Shown in pieces: positions 40,448-53,280 of a stretch of DNA of 64,000 nucleotides. The position numbers and the translations under genes are program-made. The notes under the pieces were generated by a model. It was given only the letters and a program-made list of their open reading frames with translations. It did not search any database and was not told the origin of the DNA. Numbering within the stretch: the first letter of the stretch is position 1; each line of letters begins with the position of its first letter. This stretch comes from Pseudo-nitzschia pungens (taxonomy: Eukaryota > Bacillariophyta > Bacillariophyceae > Bacillariales > Bacillariaceae), in assembly GCA_037355855.1 (NCBI GenBank), contig CM074759.1, positions 6,324,001 through 6,388,000 of the forward strand. The letters are read 5' to 3'.

Positions 40448-41219
40448 GGTACGGTAACCTTTTTTAAAAAAACCTTACAAAGCAATCTTGAAAAAAAGAA
40501 ATCCAAGTTTCTCTTTTCATCAAACAACTAAGGTACCAAGTACGTACCGTAGTAAGGTTACGACTTAATTGCGAACATTACTCATAATACTTTGGTTGTA
40601 CTTCGCGGAGCATTACTTTTGTTGAAAGGCATGTTGGTACCGACCGTAAACAACTGACACGCCTGACCGCATCACTGGTGTTTTGTTGTTGTAGTTTAAA
40701 ATCAAGGGACACCTTTCAGCCAACCACGGCTTAGTATTCAATAAAGATCCAGTGCTATGAAAACAGGAACCGGGGAGTCCCATAGCACGACGTACTATGC
40801 ATTCAATACTATTTTTTCAGCTACAGTATTATTTTCCTTCTTCATTTTCAAAGGGTGCATTGCTTTTCACACCTGAACTTAGGAGTACAGTAGAATCCTA
40901 CCCAATCGTTTGAAGCTGACAGAGAACTAAAAATATTTCTACCATTCGATACGATACCTTTTTTGCGTCCATTGTCACACAAATAGTTTGAACCCCAAAC
41001 AACAACTGGCGGTGGCATTGTTTTGGCGAGATCGCCCGGTGCCCATCGTCCTCGCGGCGCCGCTGTGATTTGCATTGTTCCGGATTCCCCGGCACATGCA
41101 TGCGTATGCAAACCTGCAGATACAACTAGGCAGCTACCAGTTGCCCCGTGCTCCGCCAAACCGCTCGGGAACGGCCGCGTCTCGCCTCGCCTCGCCTCGC
41201 CTCGCCTCGCCTTGCCACC
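40448..41219. other. Boundary region between mobile and conserved DNA
   Basis: No gene was recognised. A pentanucleotide run (CGCCT, about six units, 41,178-41,210) lies just beyond the 3' end of the RRM gene. Confidence 0.5.
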
Positions 41220-41689
41220 CTAGGCCTTTCCGTAGGTCAGCGCCAGGGCGTCCGTGGTGGTCAGTTTGAATCCGTTCAGTCGCTCCAGCGCCAGCGTGGC
41301 GTGGGGTTCGGTGTCGAATTCGATGAACGCCAACCCGGCACGCGGGATTCGGACTTCCTTGAATCCGGAATACTGCGGGGGTCGCGGCGGGATGCGAATC
41401 AATCGGGGGGGGAAGTGCACTGTGAGCAACGTGGTGTCGGTGTCATCCATTGGACAATACGGAATACAAAACCTGCAAACCCGAATGCGCGTGTCGGCAC
41501 GGTTGCAAAGCAATCCGACCATCCCCCCGGTGAAGAAACCGGGATCGTGTCGGATTGTGTTGTCGGCTGCTGCGTTGCGTTGTGTTGCCTTGTGTTGAGT
41601 TGTGTTGTGTTACGTACCTGTCGGAACAACATCGCCAGCATCATTTCGTTGCACTCCGCCGGAAGATTTTCGGCAAACAAAATGTGAGT

Positions 41690-41720
<31 letters not shown>

Positions 41721-42415
41721 TGGGGAGGCGGCGGCACGGACGCCGGCGCCGCGGGGGATCCCTCCGTGGTAGTGGTAGTGGTGGTGGTTTCCCCGTCCCC
41801 GGAGGCTGCCGCTGCCGCAGTGGCCCGCTTCCTTCGCTTGGCGCGTGGCACGTAGGTCCCGTCGCGCTTGGCGATCCGATCCGATTTCTCGTTGGCGTAG
41901 GCCAGCTTGAGGTCCTTTCCAAAAAAGGTGAATCCCTGCTCGGTCTGGAGGGCCGCGGTCGCCGCCTGGACGTCGTCAAAAACGACAAAAGCCTGTCCCC
42001 GGAGGCCGTCCTTGCGAAGCGCAATGATTTCCAGGACCTGTTGGGAGAGTGGAGTGGAGTGGAGAGGAGTAGAGCGCAGTGCAGTGCAGTTCAGTGCAAC
42101 AACAACAAAACGCCAACACAATCCATTGCACCGATTTTCAGGATGGCGACGGGAATCGAGATGGATTCAGTGAGATAACACTGATGCGGAATGGAACGAA
42201 TCGAATTGCACACGGTACCGATTTTTACATTGCAACCTCAAAGCCTTTCGGAACGGGACGGGACGGAACGCGTTGTTTGGGACGACTCGTCTACTCACCT
42301 TCCCGTGTCGCGTCATCAGCGAATAGAGTGCTCGGCGGAGCAACGGCTTTTTCACCTTCCAATCGATGTTGGATACGTAGAGCGTGTTGTTGGGTTGGGC
42401 TATAACGGATGTCAT
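41220..42415 (-). CDS. U1A/U2B''-type spliceosomal RRM protein
   Basis: Exons: 42,415-42,299, 42,037-41,618 and 41,372-41,220. All join in phase 0 and give 229 residues. RRM1 starts at residue 11, with RNP2 LYVSNI and RNP1 GQAFVVF. A linker follows with basic RAKRRKR, Thr and Pro runs and about 10 Gln (CAG repeat near 41,697-41,722). RRM2 has RNP2 HILFAENL, the diagnostic NEMMLAMLFRQYSGFKEVR across the last intron, and RNP1 GLAFIEF. This order and the motif EMML.MLF..F.GFKEVR identify the U1A/U2B''/SNF family, which binds U1 or U2 snRNA stem-loops in the nucleus. One gene may serve both roles, as in some lineages; that is inference. Confidence 0.93.
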
Positions 42416-43184
42416 CTTGTTCTTTGATTGCTTTGAATTGTGCTAGCCGATAACAATTTGTACCAAGTAGTGGATTGCGGTGTGGCGTCACGTCGCGTCG
42501 CGTCGACTAGTATCGTAGTCCTGTAATAATTTGGTACGGTATGGTAGGACTATGATCGTTTCACGCAACACGGAACTAACTGTCGCTCGTAAACGCTGGG
42601 TTCTTGTAGAGGATCTGGATGAAATCGTTGCTTCCGGGTTGATCTTCCAAAGTAAGTTCTCGTAGAGCGATGCTCGGTTTGGTTCCGTATTGTAACACCC
42701 CGGAGTTTGGAGTTGTGCGATGTGTTGTTGGTGATTGGTGATGTTCGTGTCTTGTTGCTGTACCGGTGCCGGTAATTAACCTTAAGGCTTACTCGTAACT
42801 TTACTGGTATCAATCAATGGTGGCGCAATTGGCGTGTTCGTCGTACCGTAAGATCCATACGTACTAGCACTAGCACTAGCTTCCTGCACCAAAAAGAACC
42901 GTCGACCAAACACGAGTCATACCTATTATTGCTACGATACGTATGTAATGCAAGTCGAACGAGTCATTTTTCTTCGGGCGTCTAAACGCTTCCTCGAAAT
43001 CAAACAAAAAAAGCCAAACCTTCGGAGCTTTTCCAGGTGAACTGGACAATTGATACCGTACGTTCCGCTTGGAATCCCACAGACCATGGTGGTAGACAAG
43101 GAGATCGCTAGACTAGAGTAGATACCATCCAAAGCAAAACTATATTGAAATTGAAGCAAAACATTCACACAAGAACAACACAAC
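42416..43184. other. Divergent promoter region
   Basis: No gene lies between the RRM gene and the proteasome gene. GTCGCGTCGCGTCG is near 42,489, and TACGTACTAGCACTAGCACTAGC near 42,857. Confidence 0.5.
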
Positions 43185-44055
43185 ATGTATTTAACAAGAT
43201 CAGAATACGATCGTGGTGTGAACACCTTTTCTCCGGAAGGTCGTCTCTTCCAGGTACGTGAAATGCTCGTTGGTGGTTCCCGATCCCATTTCCTCGTCGA
43301 CTCGCAGCTTGCTTCCGCGTTCCTCGGTTCGAATCTCTCACCGCTTCCGTTATCGCTTCGCAAACCACCAGGTCGAATACGCCATCGAGGCCATCAAACT
43401 CGGATCGACGGCCGTCGGGATCCAGACCAAGGAGGGCTGCATCCTGGCCGTCGAGAAGCGGCTCTCGTCCCCCCTGCTCGATCCCAACAGCGTGGAAAAA
43501 ATCGCCGAGATCGACTCCCACATCGGTGCCGCCATGTCGGGGCTGGTGGCCGACGCCAAGACCCTGGTGGATCACGCCCGGGTTGAGGCCCAGAACCACA
43601 CCTTTACGTACGACGAACCCATCGGCGTCGAGCCGCTGACGCAGGCCGTTTGCGATCTGGCGCTGAGTTTCGGGGAGGGAAGCGACGGGGATTCCTCCAA
43701 GCGCATGTCGAGACCCTTTGGCGTGGCGCTGCTGCTGGCCGGATACGACGACCTGGAGGGATCGCAGCTGTACTTTTCGGATCCGAGCGGAACCTTTGTC
43801 CGGTACAAGGCCAAGGCGATCGGGGCGGGGAGCGAGGGGGCCCAGTCCAACCTCGAGGAGTCCTACTCGGAATCCATGACCCTGATCGAGGCCGAGGAAT
43901 TGGCCCTGGGCACGCTGAAACAGGTCATGGAGGAGAAAATATCGACGGACAACATCGAGCTGGCGAGGGTCACGCCCGAGGGATTTCAGATCGTCAAGCA
44001 CGACGAAGTGGCCGTAATTCTAGAACGATTGACTACGGGGTCGTCTGCTTCCTAA
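43185..44055 (+). CDS. PSMA5: 20S proteasome subunit alpha-5
   Basis: Exon 1 is 43,185-43,253 (ending RLFQ, donor CAG|GTACGT). Exon 2 is 43,372-44,055, starting [14 protein letters not shown]. Together they give 250 residues, the usual alpha-5 length. The N-terminus has the alpha-subunit signature [20 protein letters not shown], split by the intron. Other hallmarks are [32 protein letters not shown] and [15 protein letters not shown]. The subunit is part of the outer alpha ring of the core particle and has no catalytic Thr. Exon 2 is GC-rich with strong codon bias, unlike the mobile region to the left. Confidence 0.96.
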
Positions 44056-44248
44056 TCGCCCCGATCGTGCCTCGCTCGTTGAACCAATGCAAAACGAAGC
44101 AACACAAATCGAAACGAAACCTTGCAATACAATACAATAGCACTGTAACACAACATCGTGATAGGATCCATTCTCTTGTAAACGCTGTCGAGACGAAACT
44201 AGTATCGTAGAGCAGCTAGACGCTCACAATATTCTATCTTATTGAGAT

Positions 44249-44929
44249 TCATGTTGTATGCCTGCTATTGATTGAATACCTACGCCGCGGCCCATTTCCT
44301 CCGTGCATGGAACGAGTTGCAGTCCGGAAGGGAAGATCATGCCGAACGCCATCGTCACGAGTCACGCTTGCGACGGTTCGACGTCTCCTCCTCCTCCTCC
44401 TCCGTTCCGACTTTTTTTCGTTTCGCTCCCGCGTTTTCTTCGCTTGCCCGAGCTCGTGAACGGTCGTGGTGACCACTCCTGCTGGCGGTCCCCGAAGAGT
44501 GCTCGTGACGGCCAAAAAAAGAAGCCCGGATGTCGGGGCGGTGGCGGCAGAGTCTTGTTTTCCTTGGCAGCGATGACAAGCTCTCGCATCGTTTCTGAAA
44601 GCCCCCGCACGATTTGCGCCTGTTGAGCATAATTAGCTTCCCATCCGCCACATTGCGTGTGAGTGCGGCACGGCCTTTGGGCGCTGCGGAGAGATCTTGA
44701 GCACGAAACATGCATACCAGGCCGGAGCAATCCAAAAAACTGGCCACTGTCGAGCCCCTGTATCTTCCCGCGTATCCTCCAACATCTCCTCCAAGATGTG
44801 AACGGTATTCGCTGGCCCTTCTGCGAAAGTTTGCGAACAGTCGTCGTTCTCGCTGTCGGGATGCAGCTGCCCAAAGGATCCTATTGAATGCCAATAGGGT
44901 CTGGGTCTCGAAACATTGGGGGAAGACAT
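44249..44929 (-). CDS. Doubtful small gene or 3'-untranslated region
   Basis: ATG 44,929 opens a 98-residue frame to 44,633 (YWHSIGSFGQLHPDSEND). A neighbouring frame then reads WEANYAQQAQIVRGLSETMR with protein-like composition. I found no good splice pair that joins them. The ATG is only 15 bp after the stop of the RABL6-like gene on the same strand, so this may be its 3' untranslated region. Confidence 0.2.
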
Positions 44930-44944
44930 GCTGGGTGCGCGGAC

Positions 44945-47900
44945 CTATCTGTCAGCGTCTTCGGCGCTGCTCAAAGAGTCCTCGTCCTTCTTTTTTTTCT
45001 TGGCCTTTTTTTCTTCCTTCTTTTTCTTGGACTTTTTTTCCTTGGAGGAGTCACCGACCTTCTTCTTCTTTTTCTTGGACTTTTTTTCTTTCGCCGGAAC
45101 CCCTTGGTATTGGAGTCGGTGCTGCATCATGGCTTCGGCTTCCTGTTGGGCAGCAGCAATGGCGGCGAGTGCCTCCGCGCTGATGCCACCGGAAGCGGCG
45201 GTGGGCACCACTGGCGATGCCTTTGGAAGGCTGCCCGTTTGGGGAGGCGCCGCCGGAAGCACTCGAGGTTGGTCCCGGTTGTCGCTGTGATCGATGCTTG
45301 TGGGAATCGAGCGGGAACCATTGTGCTCTGCAACTCCGTCGGTTTTGGAAGTCTCGACCGCGACGCTGGTGGCTCCAAACACGACAGCATCGGGGTCGTC
45401 GTTGTCGTTGTGGTTGTCGTCGCCGCTAGTATTTTTGTTCACCGGTGTGTAACCAATCATGAAACCATCGTCATCATCGCTATCCCCGTCGTCTCCTCCT
45501 GTATTTACAGGTATAGAACCAATCATGAAACGTTCATCATCATCGTCGTCGTCGCTATTTTTGTCAATCCCTCCTGTGTTCACAGGTATAGAAGCCATCA
45601 CGAAGCGCCCATCATCATCATCGTCGTCGTCGCTATTTTTGTCAATCCCTCCTGTGTTCACAGGTATAGAAGCCATCACGAAGCGCCCATCATCATCGTC
45701 GTCGTCGTCGCTATTTTTGTCAATCCCTCCTGTGTTGACGGGTATAGAAGCCATCACGAAGCGCCCATCGTCGTCGTCGTCGTCGTCATCGTCATCATCG
45801 TCATCGTCGCTATCGCCGTCGTCTCCCCCCGTGTTGACGGGTATAGAAGCCATCACGAAGCGCCCATCGTCGTCATCGGCGCTGTCCCCGTCTTCTCCTT
45901 CTGCATCCACGGGCACAGAACCAATCACAAAGCCGTCCTCGTCATGGTCGCTATCCCCCTCGTCCCCTCCCGTATTGGCAGGTATGGTACCAATCATGAA
46001 CTCTTCCGCGTCGCCATCGTCGTTGTCGTCGTCGTTGTCGTCATCACCATTAACGTTTTCTTTTCCTTCCTCCATTGGCTTGGAACCAGTCACCAAGTTG
46101 TCGTCGTCGTTCCTGTCTCTTCCTTCACACGCTGGCATAGAACCAATCATGTAGCCTCGATCGTCTTCGACATGGTCGTCGGCATCGTTTTTACCTTCTT
46201 CGTCTCCGACATCCTTATCGTCATCGTCGTCATCGTTCTTACTACTACCGTCTCCGTTTCCTTTGTTTGCATTACTGCATTCCTCGACGTCACCATCGGC
46301 ATCATTGTTGCCCACACCCTTTTCTTCCTCCGATGTTGTGGAATCAGCGACATTGCCTTCCTCGTTGCCATCGTCAACTTTGCCATCTTCTTCCGTTTCG
46401 TTGTGGATTGGTGCGGAACCAACCACGGATGTACCTTCGTCGTCGCCGTCATCATCGCATTCGTCTTCTTGCGTTTCATCGTTCGGAGGTGGGGCACCAA
46501 TCGCAAATTCGTTGTGGTCAGTACCATCGTTTTCCTCTCCGTCCTTGCTGGGTTCCGAAGCAACCCTTTCGGCGTCGGCGTTGTCGTCGTGGCATTCGCG
46601 TTCCCGTTCGCGTTCGGCATCGCCTTGCTCTGGTTCCAATCCGTCGTTGTTGACTGCCGAACCACTCCTGTCATTGCTTTCGCGATCCGTGTCGCGATTG
46701 CGGTAGTCTTCTTCATCATCATCATCACCATCACCATCACCATCATCGCCGGACGTCGTTGCAGTTTCGGCACCACTCCTGCGATCGAGAATGGGTTCGC
46801 TTTCGGTCTCGGTTTGGATGGGCGTTTCGTCGATTTCGGTGTCGGAGGCAACCTCGGGGTTCTCGCCGCCACGGTCACGCGCTCCGGCGGATGGACCGGC
46901 TCCGGCGGGTTCCGGGGCGGCCCCGGATTTGGTGGGTTTGCTCGCGGGTTTTGTTGCTTCGGATGGGCCACCATTGCTATTCTCCGCTGCCTCGTTGTTG
47001 GTTTGAGGGGTGTTGCGTTTCTCGGCTCCAAATGGTTGGGGTTCGTCGTTTGCCATTGGTTTCTTTGCATTGTTCTTGTTCTTGCTCTCGCTCTTGCTCT
47101 CGCTCTCCGAATCGCTGTCGATGTCGCTGTCACTGTCGCTGTCGCTGTCGCTGTATTCTCGACCCTGCGCTCGCGCTCGCCGCGTTGGATGGTTCTGTCG
47201 GCGATGGCCACGCTCGTCGTAAAAGAAATCGTCGTCGCTGTCGTCGTCGTCGTCGTCGGAAAGGGGGACCACCCCATAGGTTCTGGCGGTGGTGGTGGTG
47301 CTGGTAGTTGCGGGTGGGTGTTCGCCCTCCTCGTCGCTGCTGCTGGCCAGAAAGGCCTCCAGGGCGTCCTTGCCGATGCGCGCCGACATGCCATACCGAT
47401 CGGGGAATCGTTGCGAAGCGGACCGCGGTTGCGGGGATCGCTCGTGCCGCTCGTGCCGTTGCAGTTCGCCGCGGTCACCGGCGTTGTCGCTGTCGTTGCC
47501 GTTGTCGTTGTCGCTGTCGATGTGGTTACCGTTGTGGTTACCGTTGTGGTTGCCGCTGTGGTTGCTTTTGCCTCCCGGTGGCTCGGAGGAATGGCCCGGG
47601 GACACCGAACCCGTCCCGCGCTGGGACTCCGTAGCACCCGATGAGGGGTCCTCCGCCGCTCCTACCCGACGGACAAAGTCCTCGTAGGGTTCGCATTCGA
47701 GGAGCGGCTCCGCTTCCAGCTGGTGTTGAACGGTGGCGAGATGCGCCTCGGCGTCGGTCTGGCACCGCTGGAGGTATGCCCGGTAGATGAAGCGGTGCAG
47801 GCCGCTCAGGCCGTAACAGTTCTGGAGGCTCGTGTCGAAGGCTTCCACCACGATCTTGCGAGAGGGAACCCCCCCGGAGCGGATCACATCCGAGACCACC

Positions 47901-48741
47901 GCTCGCAGGTCCCCGGTGTCGGTGGAAGGATCGCTGCCACTGTCCCGGAGATCCCGAAAGTTGCGCAGGATCGCCACGCAGACGGCATGCTTTGTAGCGG
48001 AAGGATTGGCATCGGCTCGGACTGGTTCCTTCTTGTTGTCGTCGTCGTCGTCGTTGCTGTCGTCGTTCGTCGTCGTCGTCGTCGTCGCTATTTTTTCCGT
48101 TATTGCCGCTTTCTGGGACCTGGTATCCGGTATCCCACTCGTTTCAGGTACGTCTCCGTCACCCGCTCCAGATAGCCCCGGGTTCGCTCCTCCGCATCGC
48201 CCGGATTCACCAGGAGCACCACGAAATCCACCAAGCCGGCCGAGGCTTTTGTTTCGGTTGCCGTTTCGGTTTCGGTTGCCGTTTCGGGTTCGTCCATCTC
48301 CGGAGCGCGGCCGACCCGGAGCTGGATCTTGTCCCATGCCGGGCAGCCGGGCGGTGGCTTGTAGGGAATGGCAATCGATTCGGGAATTTCGGCGCTCGGG
48401 TCGCGGTCCTCGGCGAACGGATCGATCCCCTCGAGGCGGCCCAGCAGCGTCTTCTTTCCGGTGCGGGGGCGTCCCAGCACCAATCCCTCCAGCGCTTTGG
48501 ATTTGGCTCCGGGTTTCGGTTTCGGTTTCGGTTTGGGCTTGGGCTTGGCTCTGGCTTTGGAGTTTGTCGCGGGAGGGGGACGCCTCCGCCTCCGCTGCGG
48601 GCTCCGACCGCCCGATTCGTTTGGGGCTCGCCGTTGGGGAGAAGACGGGGGCACCTCGTAGTGGTGTGGTGCGTTGAGGGACGGCTCGAGGGCCGCGACG
48701 GGGGACTCGTCATCGTACAAGAGGGATTCCGTCGTTCCCAT
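44945..48741 (-). CDS. RABL6-like GTPase-related protein with long acidic tail
   Basis: Exon 1 is 48,741-48,120 and exon 2 is 48,021-44,945. The 98-nt GT-AG intron joins in phase 1 and gives 1232 residues. Exon 1 starts MGTTES (a possible N-myristoylation signal), then a basic Pro-Lys repeat, then a P-loop-like GRPRTGKKT (residues 90-98), where the Ser/Thr after GK is Lys. The segment LVDFVVLLVN matches the beta-strand before the nucleotide-binding region. Exon 2 gives AVCVAILRNFRDL and the family block FDTSLQNCYGLSGLHRF. About 900 residues of Asp/Ser/Asn/Glu-rich repeats follow (IGSIPVNTGG and ASIPVNTGG, 90-bp DNA units). A Lys-rich C-terminus closes it, as in animal RABL6 (Parf). Long antisense frames are repeat artefacts. 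Confidence 0.75.
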
Positions 48742-49893
48742 AATTATTGTTTGTGATTTTGTTGTTGTTGCTATTGCTGTTGCTGTTGTTGCTGTTGTTG
48801 TTGTTGTTAGGGAGAAGAATATAATCTATCGGGAAGCAAGGGATGAATCCGGTGGATTGTTCCTTTGTTCCCTTGTTCGTCGTCCGCTCTCGTGTTTCTA
48901 TGTTTGTTTCACACCGGTTTGTGTGGTGACGACCGCAGATATGAGTTGATACTAATTGTATATTGTATATCGGCATCCAATGGCGGGTCCAGAGTGCCAT
49001 CGCATCGCCGGTTGACGGTCTGCGACGAAGGTCGTTCGAGTTTCGGGAGGGATCGACCAAACGTCAAACGTTGAACGTCGAGACATCCGAGGCATCGAGA
49101 AGAAACATCGAGATCCGGGGCAACGCGAATGATTCATTCCTTCCTTCCTTCCTTCATTCGTTCATTCAACAATCGAGGCGATCCGAGATCGATGGCGAAC
49201 ATGTAACATATCATATATAATTTTTCGGTACTTCCGACGCCTTTGAAAGTAGCGTATGTACAGTTTTACGTCACACACAGTACAGAATCCAAAAAGACTT
49301 TGATTGTACCGTAATTAATTACCCTTGACAACCCACTGAACGCTGTTTACCGTTAGGTTTACCGTGCAGCACCGGACGAACAAGCTGTCCGCTCAATTGT
49401 GAAATTTCCGCTTCGCGAATTTGTCAAGTTCACGGGATACAGTGCAATACGGTGCAAGTACGGTACGAGTACTCGTAATCTTACTGCTACTTCTACGTAT
49501 CTTAGTGCACTTGTACAAATAAGGTTACGGGTAACTTACTTGTAATCTTACTTGTACTTGTACTTGTACTTGTACTTTAACAGTTGGCGCAGAAATAATG
49601 GTTTCGGTGGCATCTGCCATCTGTATTCGTATCCTGTATCCTCTCCATCCAGTCACCCAAAAATCGATTGGTGTGCGGAGTGCAGATCAGACGCGTCGAG
49701 AGTCGAGAAACCAAACAATAATACGGTAAATTACCGTACGAAGTAAGTTACGAAGTAAGATTACAACAGAACGAACTCGCAACAACTGTTTTGGAACGAA
49801 CCATCCTCCTTGCCCAAGCCAGCAGTTCCCGACGGAGCCAAACCTACCACTGCCGTACTGCGTGCCACCACTGCAGCAACGACAACAACAACG

Positions 49894-49926
<33 letters not shown>

Positions 49927-49971
49927 CACAGACAGACACACAGACAAGCGCTTCCGTAATTACACACCACC
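48742..49971. other. Intergenic, triplet-rich
   Basis: GTT/GCT triplets lie at 48,764-48,808, a TTCC run at 49,137-49,155, and CAACAA triplets (49,872-49,925) just upstream of the FAM136A-like ATG, probably in its 5' untranslated region. No gene was recognised. Confidence 0.5.
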
Positions 49972-50888
49972 ATGGCGAGCGCGGCGATCCAGGCACGGGC
50001 CAACGCCCTGAACGCCCGGATGGAGGGCGAGGCCTCCAAGATGCTCGACGCCATCGAGCGCGAGTGGATGCGCAAGGTCGCGCGCCGGTCCTTTGCCTGC
50101 GCCGTCGGCTGCTACGACAAGGCCGGGACCTCGGGGCCAGCCGAGTCCCTGGAATCCTGCACCCGCAACTGCCAGGCGCCCTACCAGCAGTCCAGCAACC
50201 TCGTCCAGCAGGAGGTCGCGCAGTTCCAGAACCGGCTCAACCGGAACATGCAGGAGTGCCAGGAAAAGGCGCGGGACATGATCTCTCCCGGGATGGAACA
50301 GGATTCGCGGGCCATGTCGAGGGTGGAAAACGCGCTGATCCAGTGCATGGAGCAACAGGTCAACGACCACGTAAAGCTGCTGGGGCCGATGAAGGACAGG
50401 TGCGTCGAACCAAATGCATTGCATCGAACCGAACCGAACCGAGACGAATTTTCGAATCGCAAACAAACCGCGGATTGCGAGAAACTGCGAACATCGGGAG
50501 TGGGATCGCGCTGGACCGCGATCCGTGGAACATTGTGACGGCGTGCGTGGTACCGGTAACCTACCCCGAACCCGGTTCCGTCCGCCCAGCATGCCTCGGA
50601 GTTTCGAGCGCATCCCAAAGGCGCGGAACTACGGGCAGCGGGCAGCCGGCCAGTTAGACACCGGGATGTCTTTCTCTCGCGGACCCTCTCGGGGATTGCG
50701 ACCGAACCGTCGCGATTTGTGACCCGGTATTCGGAACGGATTGATTCGATTCGTCTCTCACCGTTGCAATTTTTGTTTTTATGTTTTCAATGCGTTGATT
50801 TTTTATGGTTGGTTGGTTGGTTGGCCCGTGGACGCGTTGCGATTGGTTCGATTGCAGAATCACTTCGGTACTGAAACACTATCAATAA
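49972..50888 (+). CDS. FAM136A-like CX3C protein (DUF842)
   Basis: Exon 1 is 49,972-50,399 and exon 2 is 50,858-50,888 (TTGCAG|A ATC ACT), joined in phase 2 to give 152 residues. The end reads KDRITSVLKHYQ, like the helical end of animal FAM136A. Twin CX3C motifs CAVGC and CTRNC are present near residues 43-65. The downstream pair seen in animals is reduced to single Cys (QECQEKA and IQCMEQQ). The block YQQSSNLVQQEVAQFQNRL matches the family. Proteins of this kind are linked to the mitochondrial intermembrane space. Without the intron the frame runs 36 codons into non-conserved sequence. Confidence 0.88.
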
Positions 50889-53280
50889 GCCAAAATGTAA
50901 TACTACCGAAATGATGCTTGGGTCAAGCCATTGTGTACTGTACTCTATCCCAGAGTTCATTCTATCGTAAAGAAACGATTTGTTTCGACCGAGACCCAGC
51001 GGGTTTTTCCATAGCTAGATTGTTGATTGTTCTTCCAAAACAATGCTGTTCGGTGCCGTTATAACACATATCAATCAATTGTCGGAAACCATTATGGAAG
51101 GATTGCACGTAGTAGTATAGTTTGCATCTACAGCAATGGACGCCACGGAAACGGAGGCTGCCCAAAGAAAACGAATGTATCATACACCACACAATGTATT
51201 CATTGTCATAAAAACGTTTCGCATCGTTGTCGCCCATCAACCGTGATTCGTCATAATGGAACTATTATTTGCCTGCTCGGCGGACTATCAAGTCAAACAA
51301 ACCCGACGAGTTCCATCAGTTTGGTATTCGAATGGCAAACCTTCTTGAATGAACCCGAAGAAAGAAAGGACCACATTATTTCCAACTTCAAAAATCATTA
51401 TTCTTGTAAACCATGTTTTTAGTCCACCAGTGACGAGATTGATGCTCTTTGACTTCAATTTCTTTACTATATTATCACTATTGATAGTGATGCAGTCAAC
51501 AACAACAAAATACAAGTAGTAATTCGTAATAGAATAATAATGATTGTATTGTTGTGGGTAAGGCTTTAGTACCGTTCCGTATTGTAGAAGCAGTAAACTT
51601 ACTTTCAAACTTCAGATACTGAGTGTTGTGAGTTGAGAGAGTTGGGAGAGAGAAAAACTGCTGTACGGTACGGTAAGCCTCACTGTTGGGATGTACTTCG
51701 TTCTAAAAACACTCAGGGTTTAGTGGTTAAAGTCATCGTGACACCGTGAAACACAGTATATTTTCTAGATAGAGTCAGCAGACAATGATAAAACTAAAAA
51801 CACCATTTGACCCGAATCTGTCATACTGTCTGTCTGCCTACCGTAATTTCGATCGATAAAGGTACGAAATCAAAGGCATGTCTCTCTGTAACAAATAGAC
51901 CACTTTTTTTAAACTGTTAGATCGATCCGGAAATTGGAGGGGTTGTCCTTCTTTAAATACTAGAGCTGTTCGAAGCATTCCTGTTTGAATTTGTGGAGAG
52001 GGGACGGAGATATTATTTTGAACGCAGTGCTCCAATCGATTCGAAACTGGAGATCTTGTTGCTCTAATAGTGAGGATGGAGGAGCTGCACTATCAGAATT
52101 AAGCTGGCACTGGTTGTGGAGATAGGGGGGGGGGGGGGGGGTGACAGCAGCTCTTGGTGGTGTGTTTGTTGAAATGGAGTTTTTTTTGTAATTTCGAGCG
52201 AATTTTGTGGCCCGATGTAAGAAAAGGTCAGGTGCGCAATAATAAGCTTATTGGGTATCATTGGAAAGCTTACGACCTTGCCATTTCTGTCATTGGGTAT
52301 AAATTAGTGAATTAGTGTCCAAGGTGTACTCTTAGAATGATTACAGATAGATGAAACAGTGGGGCTTGCGATGTTGCTCTGGCTCATAACCTGACCCCAA
52401 AAACCAGACGACTTTAACCACTAAACCCTTACTTTTGCGGGTACAAGACGTTTTGACTTTTGACTTTTAAGGCAAGGCAAGTGCGAAAGGCAATCTAGGA
52501 TCGGTATGATCCATACCATTGACCCAAGCCTACCATTGTCCAGTGCCGTAGTGAACAGAACTGAACAGTGAGGATGAGCAGGTACCCAGTAGAATGTAGA
52601 GTAGTAGGCAAGGTTGCTAAGCAGGGGTCTTTGGTACGAATACTATTCTCATTGTTTTCACAAAGAACGAGCCTAAAAGCTGTCTACGTGAATGACCAAC
52701 AATGGCGGTCTGAGAAAAAGTTCCCACCCTTCCCACCCTGGCAATGCACCTTTGCAACTGCTTCTAGCATGGGACTAAAGCCCTGCTACATGCAATCGCA
52801 TATGTGATCACACTTTCTCTCTAGCAGCTTTGTTAGGCCACCAACCTATGTTTAACAGTTAGTATACCTATACATAGAACCGCAGGTCCCATGGCTCCTA
52901 GGAGGGTTGGTCAACTAGTAGCAACATGACACCTCAGACCGGTAGTTGCTGGCCAGACGAGACGGCGCCCGGGAATTGGGCATAGCAGATTCGATTGATT
53001 TTTTTATGAATGAACTCCCATCCGGCACAAGACCCGAACGTGCACTGCCCGATCGTGACTCACCCCATCCAAGAACTACGTCATCGTTGGCAGCATCGAA
53101 TGCATTAGATTATGCATTGATCGCAAAACGAAACAAAAAATACCAACGATTGTCCACATCTCGAAAGATTCAGCTCTCTGGTCGACAACACACCCAACGA
53201 GTAGAAGATACAAACACTCGAACTACATTACCATACAGCAACTCTGTAGCTGCTAGAATTGAATTCCATTCCATTGAACG
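50889..53280. other. Long intergenic stretch
   Basis: No convincing gene on either strand. Frames are short and lack protein-like composition. A poly-G run of about 13-14 bases is at 52,127-52,141. A phrase containing AACCACTAAACCC and its reverse complement (GGTTTAGTGGTTAAAG) occurs near 51,717 and 52,413, about 700 bp apart. This could mark a small inverted-repeat element. Confidence 0.45.

Noticed and set aside
44888..47644. 918-codon plus-strand open frame
   Set aside because: It is antisense to the RABL6-like exon. Its hydrophobic IVVVVVI-type composition is what GAC/GAT triplet repeats give on the other strand.
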